From: Saccharum officinarum
Taxonomy: Eukaryota > Streptophyta > Magnoliopsida > Poales > Poaceae
Direction of reading: 5' to 3'
DNA length: 64,000 nucleotides
Assembly: GCA_020631735.1 (NCBI GenBank)
Contig: CM036221.1
Span: forward strand, 9,653,381 to 9,717,380
Below are positions 1 through 10,164 of this stretch, in pieces; within the stretch, counting starts at the first letter, position 1, and every line of letters begins with the position of its first letter. A model generated the notes under the pieces. That model searched no databases. It was not told the DNA's origin and saw only the letters and a program-made list of their open reading frames with translations. The position numbers and the translations under genes are program-made.

Positions 1-628
1 AATAGCGGCGGTAGCGGCCGCAATTGCACCCGCAATAGCGGTAGCGGTCCATCGTCGCTACCGCTACGAGGTAGCGCTCTGAACTTTGCACCATGGAACT
101 TTGCGGTCGCAATTCTGAATAGCGAGCCGATATTGCGGCTGCAATTGCCCGTGGCAGGCCGCAATAGCATGAAAGCAAATATCCCTAATTAGTCTAGCCC
201 ACTATGACTCACACTCCAAATTCAAATACTCATGTATCATTTGTGAAACTTAAAATTATTCATGATATATACACTTAAAATTATTTATACTCATTATTCA
301 TGATATATGTACTTAAAATTATATGGGACTATCGGGTGTCGCTATTGGAACTTATCATCCGTAATATCGCCCGCTATCCGCAATCCGCTACCTCGATGAC
401 AATCCGCTACCAACCCGCTATATGCTATTTATTAGCTTGGTTATGTCCAAGTCCAATCGAGGAGGGTTTGTTGGTGTCTACTTTGCTTCTGCATGCATGT
501 GAATGTTTAGGCAGATGCCCTCTTTATTTTTTTAATCCTCATGAATTAGGTGTTCGGGTGTACAAGTAGGATACTGCTGGTTGGGTGATCATCTGTGCTG
601 TGACTATTAGAAGCATCTGGTGTGTTTC
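1..628. other. Unclassified GC-motif cluster, no gene
   Basis: No convincing gene is visible. Bases 1-175 and about 340-425 carry many copies of short motifs built on GCGGTAGCGG, CCGCTA and GCAATAGCGG in both orientations, separated by AT-rich sequence. Clusters of short subterminal motifs on both sides of an AT-rich core are typical of non-autonomous hAT or CACTA-type DNA transposons, but the left terminus would lie outside the window and no terminal inverted repeat can be checked. The 89-codon open frame at 300-569 has no recognisable motif. Confidence 0.3.
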
Positions 629-957
629 TGTTAGAGGAGTCAAGGGCCTATTGGGCCTTAGCCCATTAGGGTTAATTAGTCCCTTGCTTAAGGGCCAAGT
701 CAAACCTCTCTATATAATGAGAGGAGATGTATCAATCTAAAATCAAGCAAGAGATTAGAAGGAAATACCTTCTCTCTTGCCGGCCGTGGGCGAAGCCCCG
801 CGGCCGGCGTTCCCAGCGCCCCTCGTAGCCCTAGCTGCTGCTCACCTGCCTCTCGCCGACGTGAACAGTACCCGCGGCACTGTAGCACCGCGGGTACTGT
901 AGCTCCGCCGCCGCTCCCCTCGACTCTCCCCTCTCGATCCCAACAACGTCCATAACA
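629..957 (+). repeat. Extra LTR, plus orientation
   Basis: This 329-bp LTR begins TGTTAGAGG and ends CCATAACA, followed by ATC and the primer-binding site at 961-972. It holds a TATA-like stretch (tatataatga, 711-720) and a 13-bp-stem hairpin at 865-900. It appears identical to the reverse complement of the copies at 971-1292 and 2464-2792; the encoded 62-residue frame is the same in all three. Confidence 0.8.
865..900. repeat. GC-rich hairpin inside the LTR
   Basis: ACAGTACCCGCGG (865-877) and CCGCGGGTACTGT (888-900) are perfect reverse complements around a 10-nt loop. The hairpin recurs in each LTR copy of this element. It lies downstream of the TATA-like sequence, so it should be transcribed within R or U5; it could be a terminator, packaging or RNA-stability structure, but that is inference. 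Confidence 0.7.
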
Positions 958-970
958 ATCTGGTATCGGA

Positions 971-1292
971 GACGTTGTTGGGATCGAGAGGGGAGAGTCG
1001 AGGGGAGCGGCGGCGGAGCTACAGTACCCGCGGTGCTACAGTGCCGCGGGTACTGTTCACGTCGGCGAGAGGCAGGTGAGCAGCAGCTAGGGCTACGAGG
1101 GGCGCTGGGAACGCCGGCCGCGGGGCTTCGCCCACGGCCGGCAAGAGAGAAGGTATTTCCTTCTAATCTCTTGCTTGATTTTAGATTGATACATCTCCTC
1201 TCATTATATAGAGAGGTTTGACTTGGCCCTTAAGCAAGGGACTAATTAACCCTAATGGGCTAAGGCCCAATAGGCCCTTGACTCCTCTAACA
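971..1292 (-). repeat. 3' LTR of the minus-strand element, lacking its last 7 bp
   Basis: Same sequence as 2464-2792 except that the terminal TGTTATG of the plus-strand reading (the U5 end) is missing, replaced by the junction with the plus-oriented primer-binding site. Its U3 start is at 1292, directly followed by internal sequence. Confidence 0.8.
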
Positions 1293-2446
1293 CTACACCC
1301 CACCTGGACATGCAGCTCGTCCTCGAGCTGCAACCTAACGATGACTCGACGAAACACAAACCTAACACCTAAAAACAAGCCTTTTACATCTCGGCTTATT
1401 TTATTGACCTGAAATCGACCGCGACTCTTTATTTTTGACTCCTGAAGATACGTCGGACACCCTCCGCATGATGAACCTGCACGGTAGCCACCTGGATCCC
1501 ACGGAGACCACCGGAATGAGAGGGGTGCACGGGCATAGCCACCTGGAATTAGTCGCGATAGCGACCAACGGAGACGTCCTCGCGGCGGCCGGTGGCGGAA
1601 TGTGGTGGCGCTGGGAAGTGCTTTCCTGCTGGTGGCAAGGAAGGGAGCGCCTCCCCTAGCGCCGCTGCCACAGACTTCGGGGTCGCTGCCCACGGGGTAA
1701 ACAACCTGCACACCGCCCGTGGGGAAAACCGTATGTTGAAGATCCGCGGCGCAGCTGACAAGATCGAAGTCCTCCAGGCGGCGAAACACAACTTGGAGGG
1801 GCAGCGAAGGGGAGCAGGGCTGAATCAGCTGCAGATCACGCATCTCCCGCACTCGCCGACGTGCAAGGAAGCCGCGTGCAGCAGCCTGCAGCCGCACCGC
1901 AGCCGACATCCGAATCTGCTGGACGTCGGTACCCCTATAAAAGATGCCATCGGTGAATGGGTGCTGGAGGCTCGGCCCACCGGGAAAGAAAACAACACCG
2001 GTGGTGGGTGTTGCAGCGACCGTCGCCGTGCTCGCCGGGGTGCTTCTGTCCTCGACGACCGGGAGCCCGCCGGCCGGCTGTGGCGGCAGCCAGCTGATCG
2101 GCTGCGGAAAAGGCCCGGGCGCCGGCGCAGGGAGACTGACCGAGGGCAGTTGAGGTGGGTAGATCGCCGGTGCGGTCGTCGGCGCCGGAGAACCCACCGG
2201 GAGCAATGGTGGGCAGATCGCCGGCAGCGGCGATCGGTTCTCCACCCGGCGAAGCTGACGATCCAGATTGGCGAACTGATGCTGGAGGTTGGCCATCTGA
2301 TGCTGGAGGCCGTAGACGGCCGCCGTCAACGCCGCCAACGCGTCCGTGGGCGACGTAGAGTGCTGCGCTTGCAGGGGCGCCACGATGGCCGTGGCGGTGG
2401 TGAATACCGGCGGCGACGAGGCGGTGGCGGAACCAGAGATCGACAT
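1181..2446 (-). CDS. gag-like ORF of LTR element, contains an IQ motif
   Basis: The 421-codon frame starts at an ATG 2 nt after the primer-binding-site segment and runs uninterrupted through the internal region into the 3' LTR, where it ends; the last 37 or so residues are LTR-encoded. Residues about 37-70 are a heptad-like, Leu/Gln-rich segment compatible with a coiled coil. Residues 75-160 are rich in Pro, Ser, Thr and Ala. Residues 186-199 fit the calmodulin-binding IQ consensus (Leu-Gln, then Arg-Gly, Arg and Val at the required spacing). There is no CCHC zinc knuckle, protease or polymerase motif. The position right after the primer-binding site suggests a gag role. The C-terminal half from about residue 215 changes to low-complexity basic sequence and may be out of its original frame: an overlapping open frame exists at 1549-1791. 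Function is unproven. Confidence 0.5.
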   Translation of the reverse strand: MSISGSATASSPPVFTTATAIVAPLQAQHSTSPTDALAALTAAVYGLQHQMANLQHQFANLDRQLRRVENRSPLPAICPPLLPVGSPAPTTAPAIYPPQLPSVSLPAPAPGPFPQPISWLPPQPAGGLPVVEDRSTPASTATVAATPTTGVVFFPGGPSLQHPFTDGIFYRGTDVQQIRMSAAVRLQAAARGFLARRRVREMRDLQLIQPCSPSLPLQVVFRRLEDFDLVSCAADLQHTVFPTGGVQVVYPVGSDPEVCGSGARGGAPFLATSRKALPSATTFRHRPPRGRLRWSLSRLIPGGYARAPLSFRWSPWDPGGYRAGSSCGGCPTYLQESKIKSRGRFQVNKISRDVKGLFLGVRFVFRRVIVRLQLEDELHVQVGCSVRGVKGLLGLSPLGLISPLLKGQVKPLYIMRGDVSI

Positions 2447-2463
2447 GGTCTCCGATACCAGAT

Positions 2464-2792
2464 TGTTATGGACGTTGTTGGGATCGAGAGGGGAGAGTCG
2501 AGGGGAGCGGCGGCGGAGCTACAGTACCCGCGGTGCTACAGTGCCGCGGGTACTGTTCACGTCGGCGAGAGGCAGGTGAGCAGCAGCTAGGGCTACGAGG
2601 GGCGCTGGGAACGCCGGCCGCGGGGCTTCGCCCACGGCCGGCAAGAGAGAAGGTATTTCCTTCTAATCTCTTGCTTGATTTTAGATTGATACATCTCCTC
2701 TCATTATATAGAGAGGTTTGACTTGGCCCTTAAGCAAGGGACTAATTAACCCTAATGGGCTAAGGCCCAATAGGCCCTTGACTCCTCTAACA
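2464..2792 (-). repeat. 5' LTR of the minus-strand element
   Basis: 329 bp, TG...CA termini, read on the minus strand from 2792 to 2464, followed by the primer-binding site. Apparent identity with the other LTR copies implies recent insertion or recent gene conversion. Confidence 0.85.
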
Positions 2793-3478
2793 CTTTCAGC
2801 ATTTGATTGCCCGTGGATTATTTGTTTCTGCTCGCGTGAAAAGGCCTATCTTTTACTGTACATGTTGAAGTCAAGAAGAGGAGGAAATATTTAATGGTGA
2901 GCAGCTTACTTTTATTTTTAAAGAAAAAGAAAACCAAAATCAAAGCAGTAAATTCTGTTAGAACGAGCCAACGAGGGAAGACAAAGCGATTGCCGCAATA
3001 TCTATTGTTGATTAGACTAGTTGTGTTGGCACTGAAGAAGAAACTGAATTTGCTCCAGAGGTCATTGGTGGAGATGATGAAGAAATAAATTCTCAGTTTA
3101 TCATTAGTGTCAGTATAAGATGCTCAAAGTTCTTAGTCAATAATCCCTTATATCATAAACGTACATCTCATTTTATGATATATAAAAAATATTTTTTAAG
3201 GTTAACCAAATATTTAAAAATATTCATAATATATAATGATTATTTGTCGTTATATATCTATCAAATCTTTATAGGATATATAAAACTGATCGGATGATTG
3301 GTGGGAGAAAGCTAGCAACGTCATTGATGGGTCGGTAAGGCAAGGAGTTGATGGGTTGATAAGGCACGGTGCCTGGTGTTGCCTGCGGCCGCCTCTCCTT
3401 TCGTGCTTTGATGCTGATGGCGTCTGGATGCGTCCTCTCGTCCATGCATCCCTCCCCTCCGGGCGCGGCGCTTGTGCA
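2793..3478. other. AT-rich intergenic sequence
   Basis: No gene or recognisable repeat is visible. The 64-codon frame at 2894-3088 is lysine-rich low-complexity sequence without supporting motifs. Bases 3150-3290 are very AT-rich. Confidence 0.5.
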
Positions 3479-3864
3479 TACTCCCTCCGTCCCCTTTTAA
3501 TTGTCGCTGGGGAGGTGGTCACAGGAATTAAGGTAGGTGGCCAAAGACCTAAACACCCTAGATACCAATGATCGACGTTCTGCAGTTTTGAAATGGTATG
3601 CGATTAGTGTCACCTTTTCGTCACCCACTACGCACATTTCTTACAATAAACAAATCAGAATTCATGTCACTCGGCGGCGAACACATTTTTTACACCAAAC
3701 AACTCAGCATCCACTCGGCGGCAAACAACTTACCGCCAAATTTTACAGAGACGAAGCAAGCCAAAATTTAAAAGTAGCGCCATTTCTCTAACAGCAGTGG
3801 CAATAAAGCCTGGTTACCCTTTCTTTGCATTCATTTGAACCTCTCAGTTCTCCATCCATCTCCC

Positions 3865-4063
3865 CATGGCAATACTAACTTAAACAAGCTACCAGAAGAG
3901 AGAGGAGAGGAGGTGCCAGATCTGAACAAGAATCCTGCTAAACATGGACATGAACAGGATCGTGGTCCCTGGGAAGATGTAGTGGTTGCAGTTCAAGTTG
4001 GGGGAGCTGACCACTTTGGTGTCCATCCTGCTGACAATGATAAACAAGAACAAATTCATCAAG
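3865..4063 (+). pseudogene. Exon-like segment, possible mariner-type transposase N-terminus
   Basis: An open stretch reads an acidic, Asn/Leu-rich peptide containing PDLNKNP and ends at a good splice-donor-like sequence (CAAG|GTAAGC, about 4063). DLN-rich N-termini are common in plant mariner-like transposases, and the position just inside the Stowaway-type end fits. No DD39D catalytic domain or helix-turn-helix is visible downstream, so this is at best a decayed remnant; the family call is inference. Confidence 0.2.
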
Positions 4064-4099
4064 GTAAGCTCATCTATTTCTATCCAAACTGAGTGTACT

Positions 4100-5390
4100 G
4101 GTTCTAATTCTCTCTATCTTCTGTCCTTAAACTAGTTGTGCTTATTTATTTATATCTCCTAAAATCACAAGCAACAACACGTGTTCTCTCTAGCCTCTCT
4201 CTCTCTCTCTCAAATCATAAATTAGTACATGCTGGTTTAGTTCATCTCTACTAAATCACTAGCAACATCTAAGAATTTCTAGTGTTTATCTCTTACCTGA
4301 AACTCCTTTGCAGCATGGATCCTTTTTCCTCTCTCTGTCCTAAAATTAATATGAACTGATTTAATCTATCTCAAACAAAATCGCAATCAATATTAGTGAT
4401 TTTTCTGTGTAAGGCATGCAGCTCATATTTGTTTCAAGGTCAAAATTAAATTGTAGTGATACGAATAACTCACACTAGCTGGAACCCTGAGCAGTCGCGC
4501 GGGGTAGCAAGCTGTAACACATAAGTTTACTCATAGAAACATCAAAATACATTAGACATTAGTATTGTTAAATACTGGCACCTTTGACATTTAATCACTT
4601 TGTACAATCTTGTCATCATAAAATACAATGTGGTTGTTCTAAATTACAAATATTTATTTAATTGTTGCTCATGCTTAGCCAATCTTGAATATGTTTGGAG
4701 TAAAACATCTGGCAAACCGAAGGCATTGTAGGAGGAAAGGATAAGGCATAAGATAAATCTCAGTTACAAAACAGTAAGCATGTAAAAATAAAAATGGCGA
4801 TAGGGGGTGACAAAACTATGCAACCTACAGTTTACTGCTCAGGCATCGACAAAATGCAAGTTTTTTGATTTGACAACACTTGGAAATGAAAGAGATGCTT
4901 TGTTGCAGTTGGGTAAGCTCATATATCTTACTATTCTAGTCGAACTGTACTGAGCGGTGGGAAAACAAATAAGAATGACAAATAGACCATTGGTGGATAG
5001 GAAATGCGATGACAGGGTATACTTACCAAAATTATGTAAAGAGCAGGATGACGGATCAGATTGGTCAAATAAATTCTATGCTGTACAGAACCGCTCACTT
5101 GCTCGGCAAGAGCTGTCAAGGGAATGTTTTGAGGAGTATGAACAACAAATGCACATCGGCGGAAGTCGCAGTTGATAACACTGAATTTGTAAAACAAATG
5201 ATTAGGTAGGTAAATAGAGTATGATTAGGTAAAAGCCACACTGGAAGAAGCAGTGCACTCTACTAAATATCTGATTTCCCTATCAACCAAAGAAAAAGAT
5301 TAGCACACATGTTGCCTAAACATTGTGAAGGCATTTATATCTGCATAGCAGTAAATTCCAGTTGACTTGGTATTAACTAATAGAGAAACA
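4100..5390. other. AT-rich sequence without identifiable gene
   Basis: Contains a short CT repeat (about 4190-4210). The open frames at 4957-5209 overlap in several frames and have no known motif. A GC-rich patch at about 4475-4510 next to ACTAGC vaguely resembles a Helitron 3' end but was not accepted. Confidence 0.4.
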
Positions 5391-5393
5391 ATG

Positions 5394-5553
<160 letters not shown>

Positions 5554-5559
5554 GCATCT

Positions 5560-6695
5560 CGAGGAAGATACAAAACTCATATGCCTACACGGAAGAAAAG
5601 GAACTGAATGCTTCTATTGGAAGAAGAAATGTACTTAATGGTTATGTTCATGTAAACATCGCTTATGATGCTTTTGCGTTACTCAGCAAGTACTGCTGTT
5701 GTATATATAAACAAGGCTAAAGTTGGTTTTGTTAGTACCAGCACCCCATCAGTAGTTGTGTACAAATGTGTTCCTGTTTTAAAAAATTAGGGAGACCTAC
5801 TTTTGTAAGTGTATTGTAGTGCACAGTTGAACTTCTCCTCTCACATGTGTGTGTGTATATATATTACTCCTTCTATGTGTTTAATTAGAACTTGTGAACA
5901 AACGCCAAAAAATTCTAGCACCGTAAGACCTTAAATTCCACCGAGTTACTCAAATCAGTTATCAGATTGCTTTTGATGCCTTCCCACGATCTCTACTATC
6001 GTGCAACTAATAATTACTCAAAATGTCTATATAATCAGTAGGCACGTCCATGTCCTTAAATCTCTTCTTTATCTGCCCTGCGGTACGAGCGAACCGACTA
6101 CAGTCTGCTCTCTGAAAGCCAAATCATACAATTCGCCACAAGTATCATCTTGCAATTCCAGCGGTGGTAATTATATTATTTCCCTCCATTTGTTGGAGCA
6201 GATCGACTATGGTTGTGAAATAACAATACCGGTAAGTTTTCTAGCCAAGAATATAGTTATCGTTTTATGCTTGGGTATTTCACGCGATCAAGGATTAGTT
6301 CACCTATATCTATAGCAGTATGGATACTGCTATCTTGCACTGTTTTTCAACTATAAAGCCATCTGTATAAAGTTACCTAAGCTCTATGCCCATTAGGCTG
6401 CATTTGGTCACGACCATCTACAAATTAAATCATTGATTTCATATATCACCAATATATCTTACAACTAATTTAAAAAGGTTGCCGAGCACACACTAAAGCC
6501 AAGATTAAAGTAGTTAAAAGTAATTTAGTAGCATAGTTTGCATCATACAACCCAAAAGCCATCATTCGTCTACCAAGTTCTAATCAAACCATACACACCA
6601 GCTTACCTACATACCATGTCATCGTCATACGTGACCTACTGTTGTAGTACGACAAAGCAACACTTAGTTCACCATCATAGATATGCACATGACTA
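5560..6695. other. Intergenic, nothing recognised
   Basis: AT-rich sequence with a short TG/TA run near 5846-5863. The 104-codon frame at 6001-6315 has no recognisable domain. It would be internal to the putative mariner-type element. Confidence 0.4.
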
Positions 6696-6699
6696 ACAT

Positions 6700-7134
6700 A
6701 TCAACCCAATGTTGACGATACGCTTCGGGCTTCCATCACTGCCGCCGGCCCCTAGCTTCACGGCTTCCTTCGACCTTCCACCGCCGCAGGCCCCCAGCTT
6801 CACTTGTTCGTTCGGCCTTTCACCACCGACACCCATCTTGGGGACAGACGCCGAGCTCGGGCGGCTTTCCCCAATATTGTCGCTGGATCTAGGGATTTGG
6901 TTGCCACCCCCAAACACAGGGACACAAACGCGACTCCCATCACCGTCGCCACCCGCATCGCCACCGACGACCACCACCTTAACTGGGCGCTCGGGGCTCC
7001 CATCGCTGCTGCTGTAGCTGGCCAGCGTCGCCCTAACATGGGAGTGCCTAACCTGCTGCACCCGGCTCACATAGGTGTGGAAAGGGCGGTGTCGCGAACC
7101 ACCCTTCAGGCGCGAGGCCTTTCCCTTCGTCGAT
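6700..7134. other. GC-rich segment, left part of a sequence split by copia 1
   Basis: Proline/serine-rich open frames exist on both strands, as expected from GC-rich sequence, and none carries a recognisable domain. The sequence continues after the copia insertion at 12335: both sides share the duplicated TCGAT (7130-7134 and 12330-12334). Possible captured gene or 5' exon; no function assigned. Confidence 0.4.
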
Positions 7135-9085
7135 TGTAAGGTCCAAATAGGCTAGAGGGGGGTGAATAGCCTAATTAAAACTTCTACAAGAATTACTTAA
7201 CCACACGTTAGTACGAAAGGTGGCGAAGCAAATGCACTAGCTCTAACTAATTAAGCAAGCCACCTACACAATTCTATAACAAAGCTATTCACTAACCACA
7301 ACAACAACTACAAGCTAGAAACAAGAAGTAATACAAGAGCAGAGCTTTGAGTGATTATACCGCCGTGTAGATATGAGAAGTACCAATAAATCAATCACAC
7401 AAAAGAAGTCCTCGGGAAGAGAATGACACAAGAATTTATCCCGAGGTTCACTTGCTTCCCGGCAAGCCACTCCCCGTTATGGCGATACACCCACTTGTTG
7501 GTTCACAAGCTAATCGACTATCAAGAGTCGAGCCATCGGCGGGCGCCGCACAACCGCACACAAGATGGGGATCCTCCAAGCCACGAGCTTCACTAGAGTA
7601 TCCAATTTGCGAACTCCCGCGGGGAAGGATCAAGAACCTCTTACAACACTTGGTGAGGGCTCCAACAATCTCTAATTGCGAGCTCAATCACCTCCGCTGC
7701 TCCAAGCCGTCTACCGTGTCGGTAAACACGGAAGAGTAACAAGAAAATCCGCAGCGACTCGAAGATCAAGTGCCTCTAGAATGCAACTCTTAAGCAATGC
7801 ACTTGAATCTCACTCAATCTCACTCAAGATGTGTAACTATGCAAAGAGATAAGTGGAGGGGTTGTTCTCTAGCTCAAAGTATGTCTCTAGGTCTCAAAAT
7901 GTGCAAGAGATGTCCTTAAACCCCGGACATCTTCTATTTATAGCGAAGGGGTATGCAACTAGCCGTTACCGGACGACGCAGTTCAAAATAAGCTGACCGG
8001 ACGCTCCAGTCAGGGTGACCGAACACGTCCGGTCACTATAGGACAAGCGTGAACAGTGCGCGTCAGAAGTTACCGTTGCTATGACCGGACGCGCTCTAGC
8101 GTATGACCGGACGCGCCCTAGCGTATGACCGGACGCGCCTCACCTAGCGTCCGGCCAGAGTCTAGTAAGCTCCCATCACGACCAGATGCGTCCGATCGCA
8201 CGTGACCGGACGCGCCGCGCGTCCGATCACCACTTCGCTGCTCTCTGCCCCTCTGGACGCATGACCGGACGCGCCGGTCGCTCGCTCTACTTTTGCGCAT
8301 AGGTGAACTGACCGGACGTGCTGGTCAGACCAGACCAGCGTCCGGTCATTAACCCTAGGCGCGCTGACCGGATTGAACTGACCGAACGCGTCCGGTCATA
8401 CTGTGACCGCGTCCGGTGCAGCGTCCGGTCACCACAGTGACCTCCGTTCGCCTCCGTTTCTTTTCCGACTTTCGGCGTAGTAGAAAATGGGCATTTCACT
8501 TCTCCAAAAAGCGCCGAATCCCGCCTCGCAAGCTCGGCGGGAGGGAGAGAAGAACACAAACCCTTCTCTACCGCTCAAACTCCACCGCCTTCACAAACGT
8601 GCTAACACCACCATGTGTAAATCACCATGTGCATGTGTCTTAGCATTTTACAATCATTTTCTAAGGCATTAAGTTAGCTCTTTACTAGATTCTAATGCAT
8701 ATGCTCAAGACATTGATCTAGTGGCACTTGATTTCTGAGCTAACCGTGATTGCCCCTCTTGATAGTCGGCTATGTATCCTAAACCCGGTCAATCACTTCT
8801 CTACTCATCTTAGACCGGCAAAAGGAAAAACCCCTATGGTTATACCTTTGCCTTGCGCTCTTAGATCCTTCTCCTCCACTTGATCATCATGTCCTTTATT
8901 TTATGTGCATCTCCTACATGATCATCATTTCATGTCCATGCACCATCTCTTTGTGATATTGTGGCCACCACTCCTTGCCACATACACCTTCATCACATGT
9001 GTTGCTTATGCCTAACTCAAAACACTTAACACATGACATTAGCAACTTGGTGTCATTAATTACCAAAACCAAACTTGGGCTTTCA
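7135..9085 (-). repeat. 3' LTR of copia element 1
   Basis: About 1.95 kb. On the minus strand it starts TGAAAGCCC and ends GGACCTTACA. A TATA-like box in transcription sense (CTATAAATAG, plus-strand 7930-7940) precedes R. About 50-500 bp upstream of it (7990-8430) is an array of GACCGGACGCGC-type repeats, as in copia element 2. Confidence 0.85.
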
Positions 9086-9101
9086 ATCTCCCCCTTTTTG
9101 G
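9086..9101 (-). other. Polypurine tract, plus-strand primer site
   Basis: On the minus strand the sequence is CCAAAAAGGGGGAGAT directly before the LTR start TGAAAGCCC. This is the standard place and composition for the plus-strand primer of an LTR retrotransposon. Confidence 0.85.
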
Positions 9102-10164
9102 TAATTGATGACAACCATCACAAAGATATGAAATAAAATCAATTTTCAATTTCGATAGTATTAGCTCCCCCTACATATGTGCTTCCATGAGTTTGGTTCA
9201 ATTGTGCACGTATGTATGGATTTGAATTTTAGGAGAGTTATTACTATCAAATTGATGCTAAGGTATATAGAATGGACCTTTGAAGCGTGATACCAATCAG
9301 AGTTGCCTTTATATACCATCCTTAGCATCAATGTAGATAGACACCACTTGTAATACATCACTTGTAAAAGATCACAAACACTAAAGTACACCGTGAGATC
9401 AACATTATAAGCAAAGGTGTCTAGATACCACTTGTAAAGCTACTCTCAACAAATCATCATTCAAGTTCTATTTCAAGTAATCACCATTCAATCATGAATA
9501 TGAATTTTAGCTTTGCAATGTGACAATTCATCATGTTAGTGCACATACAAATGTAACAAAATAATTCATGAGCTTGCTCCCCCTACTTGTGTGCTCAATT
9601 TTAATTGATCCCTTTCTCCCCCTTTGTAACTTAACTTTTTATCTTTGTGACTTTTCTCTCCCCCTTATTATATCTTATTCCCTCTTTGCAATATCTTTGT
9701 GACTTTTCTCTCCCCTTTATCAACAATCACCAAAAAGGTGCCAATTTTAGTGAGAGATAAGTCAATTAATATGAGGGAGGCCAAATTATGGTTCAATCTA
9801 GATCACTTGCCTAGAATATGTAATTCGGTTTGATCCAAGGACAAGCTTTTTCACACCTCATAAAGTATAAGGGTTATCTTGACCATGTTGAATTACACAT
9901 CATGAGCTCGTTTACTAGATTTAACACTTGGTTTGTAAGCCCACAAACATGTCATATGCTACCACTAGATCAATCAAACATAGAAGCAATAGTTGTACCA
10001 TATATACATCAAAATCATTTGATTTTCATGAATGAGCCTATTTATCATGCAAATATGTCTATATGTTCTAACCATGTGCTTAGCAAAGTATGAATGATAT
10101 GCCAAACAACTTTACCTTGCTATGTTGGAGGAGAGGCATGACATATAAGAATGTGGGGGTGCAC
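9102..10164 (-). other. 3' non-coding region of copia 1 with extra purine tracts
   Basis: No coding potential. Additional C/T tracts on the plus strand (purine-rich on the element's sense strand) occur around 9613-9625, 9655-9665 and 9707-9717. The last two are part of a repeated phrase built on ATCTTTGTGACTTTTCTCTCCCC. The same duplicated arrangement occurs in copia element 2. SIRE-type elements often have a long spacer here, sometimes with an env-like ORF; none is present. Confidence 0.6.

Larger units (their letters stand above)
629..1292. repeat. Perfect long palindrome, 322-bp arms
   Basis: Bases 629-950 and 971-1292 are reverse complements with a 20-nt centre (951-970). The centre is the last LTR bases, the ATC spacer and most of the primer-binding site. 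The arms end exactly at the LTR termini. The junction shares the trinucleotide GAC between the primer-binding-site side and the inverted LTR side. A transcript across it would fold into a hairpin of more than 300 bp. Confidence 0.85.
629..2792 (-). mobile_element. Non-autonomous copia-like LTR element with inverted extra LTR
   Basis: Read on the minus strand the order is 5' LTR (2792-2464), a 3-nt spacer, a primer-binding site complementary to initiator tRNA-Met (TGGTATCGGAGA, 2460-2449), a gag-like ORF (2446-1181) and the 3' LTR (1292-971). No protease, integrase, reverse transcriptase or RNase H is present, so it would depend on another element. Joined to the 3' LTR is a further complete LTR in plus orientation (629-957) with its own copy of the primer-binding site (961-972). 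Both outer ends of the composite are therefore LTR 5' (U3) ends: TGTTAG on the left and CTAACA on the right. The flanking bases GTTTC (624-628) and CTTTC (2793-2797) agree at four of five positions, as if the whole composite had inserted as one unit. Confidence 0.75.

Noticed and set aside
700..2721. Three identical 62-residue ORFs as a small gene family
   Set aside because: They are the same LTR translated three times and have no independent coding evidence.
4475..4515. Another Helitron 3' end
   Set aside because: ACTAGC lies next to a GC-rich patch, but the stem is poor and no matching 5' end or second copy is visible.
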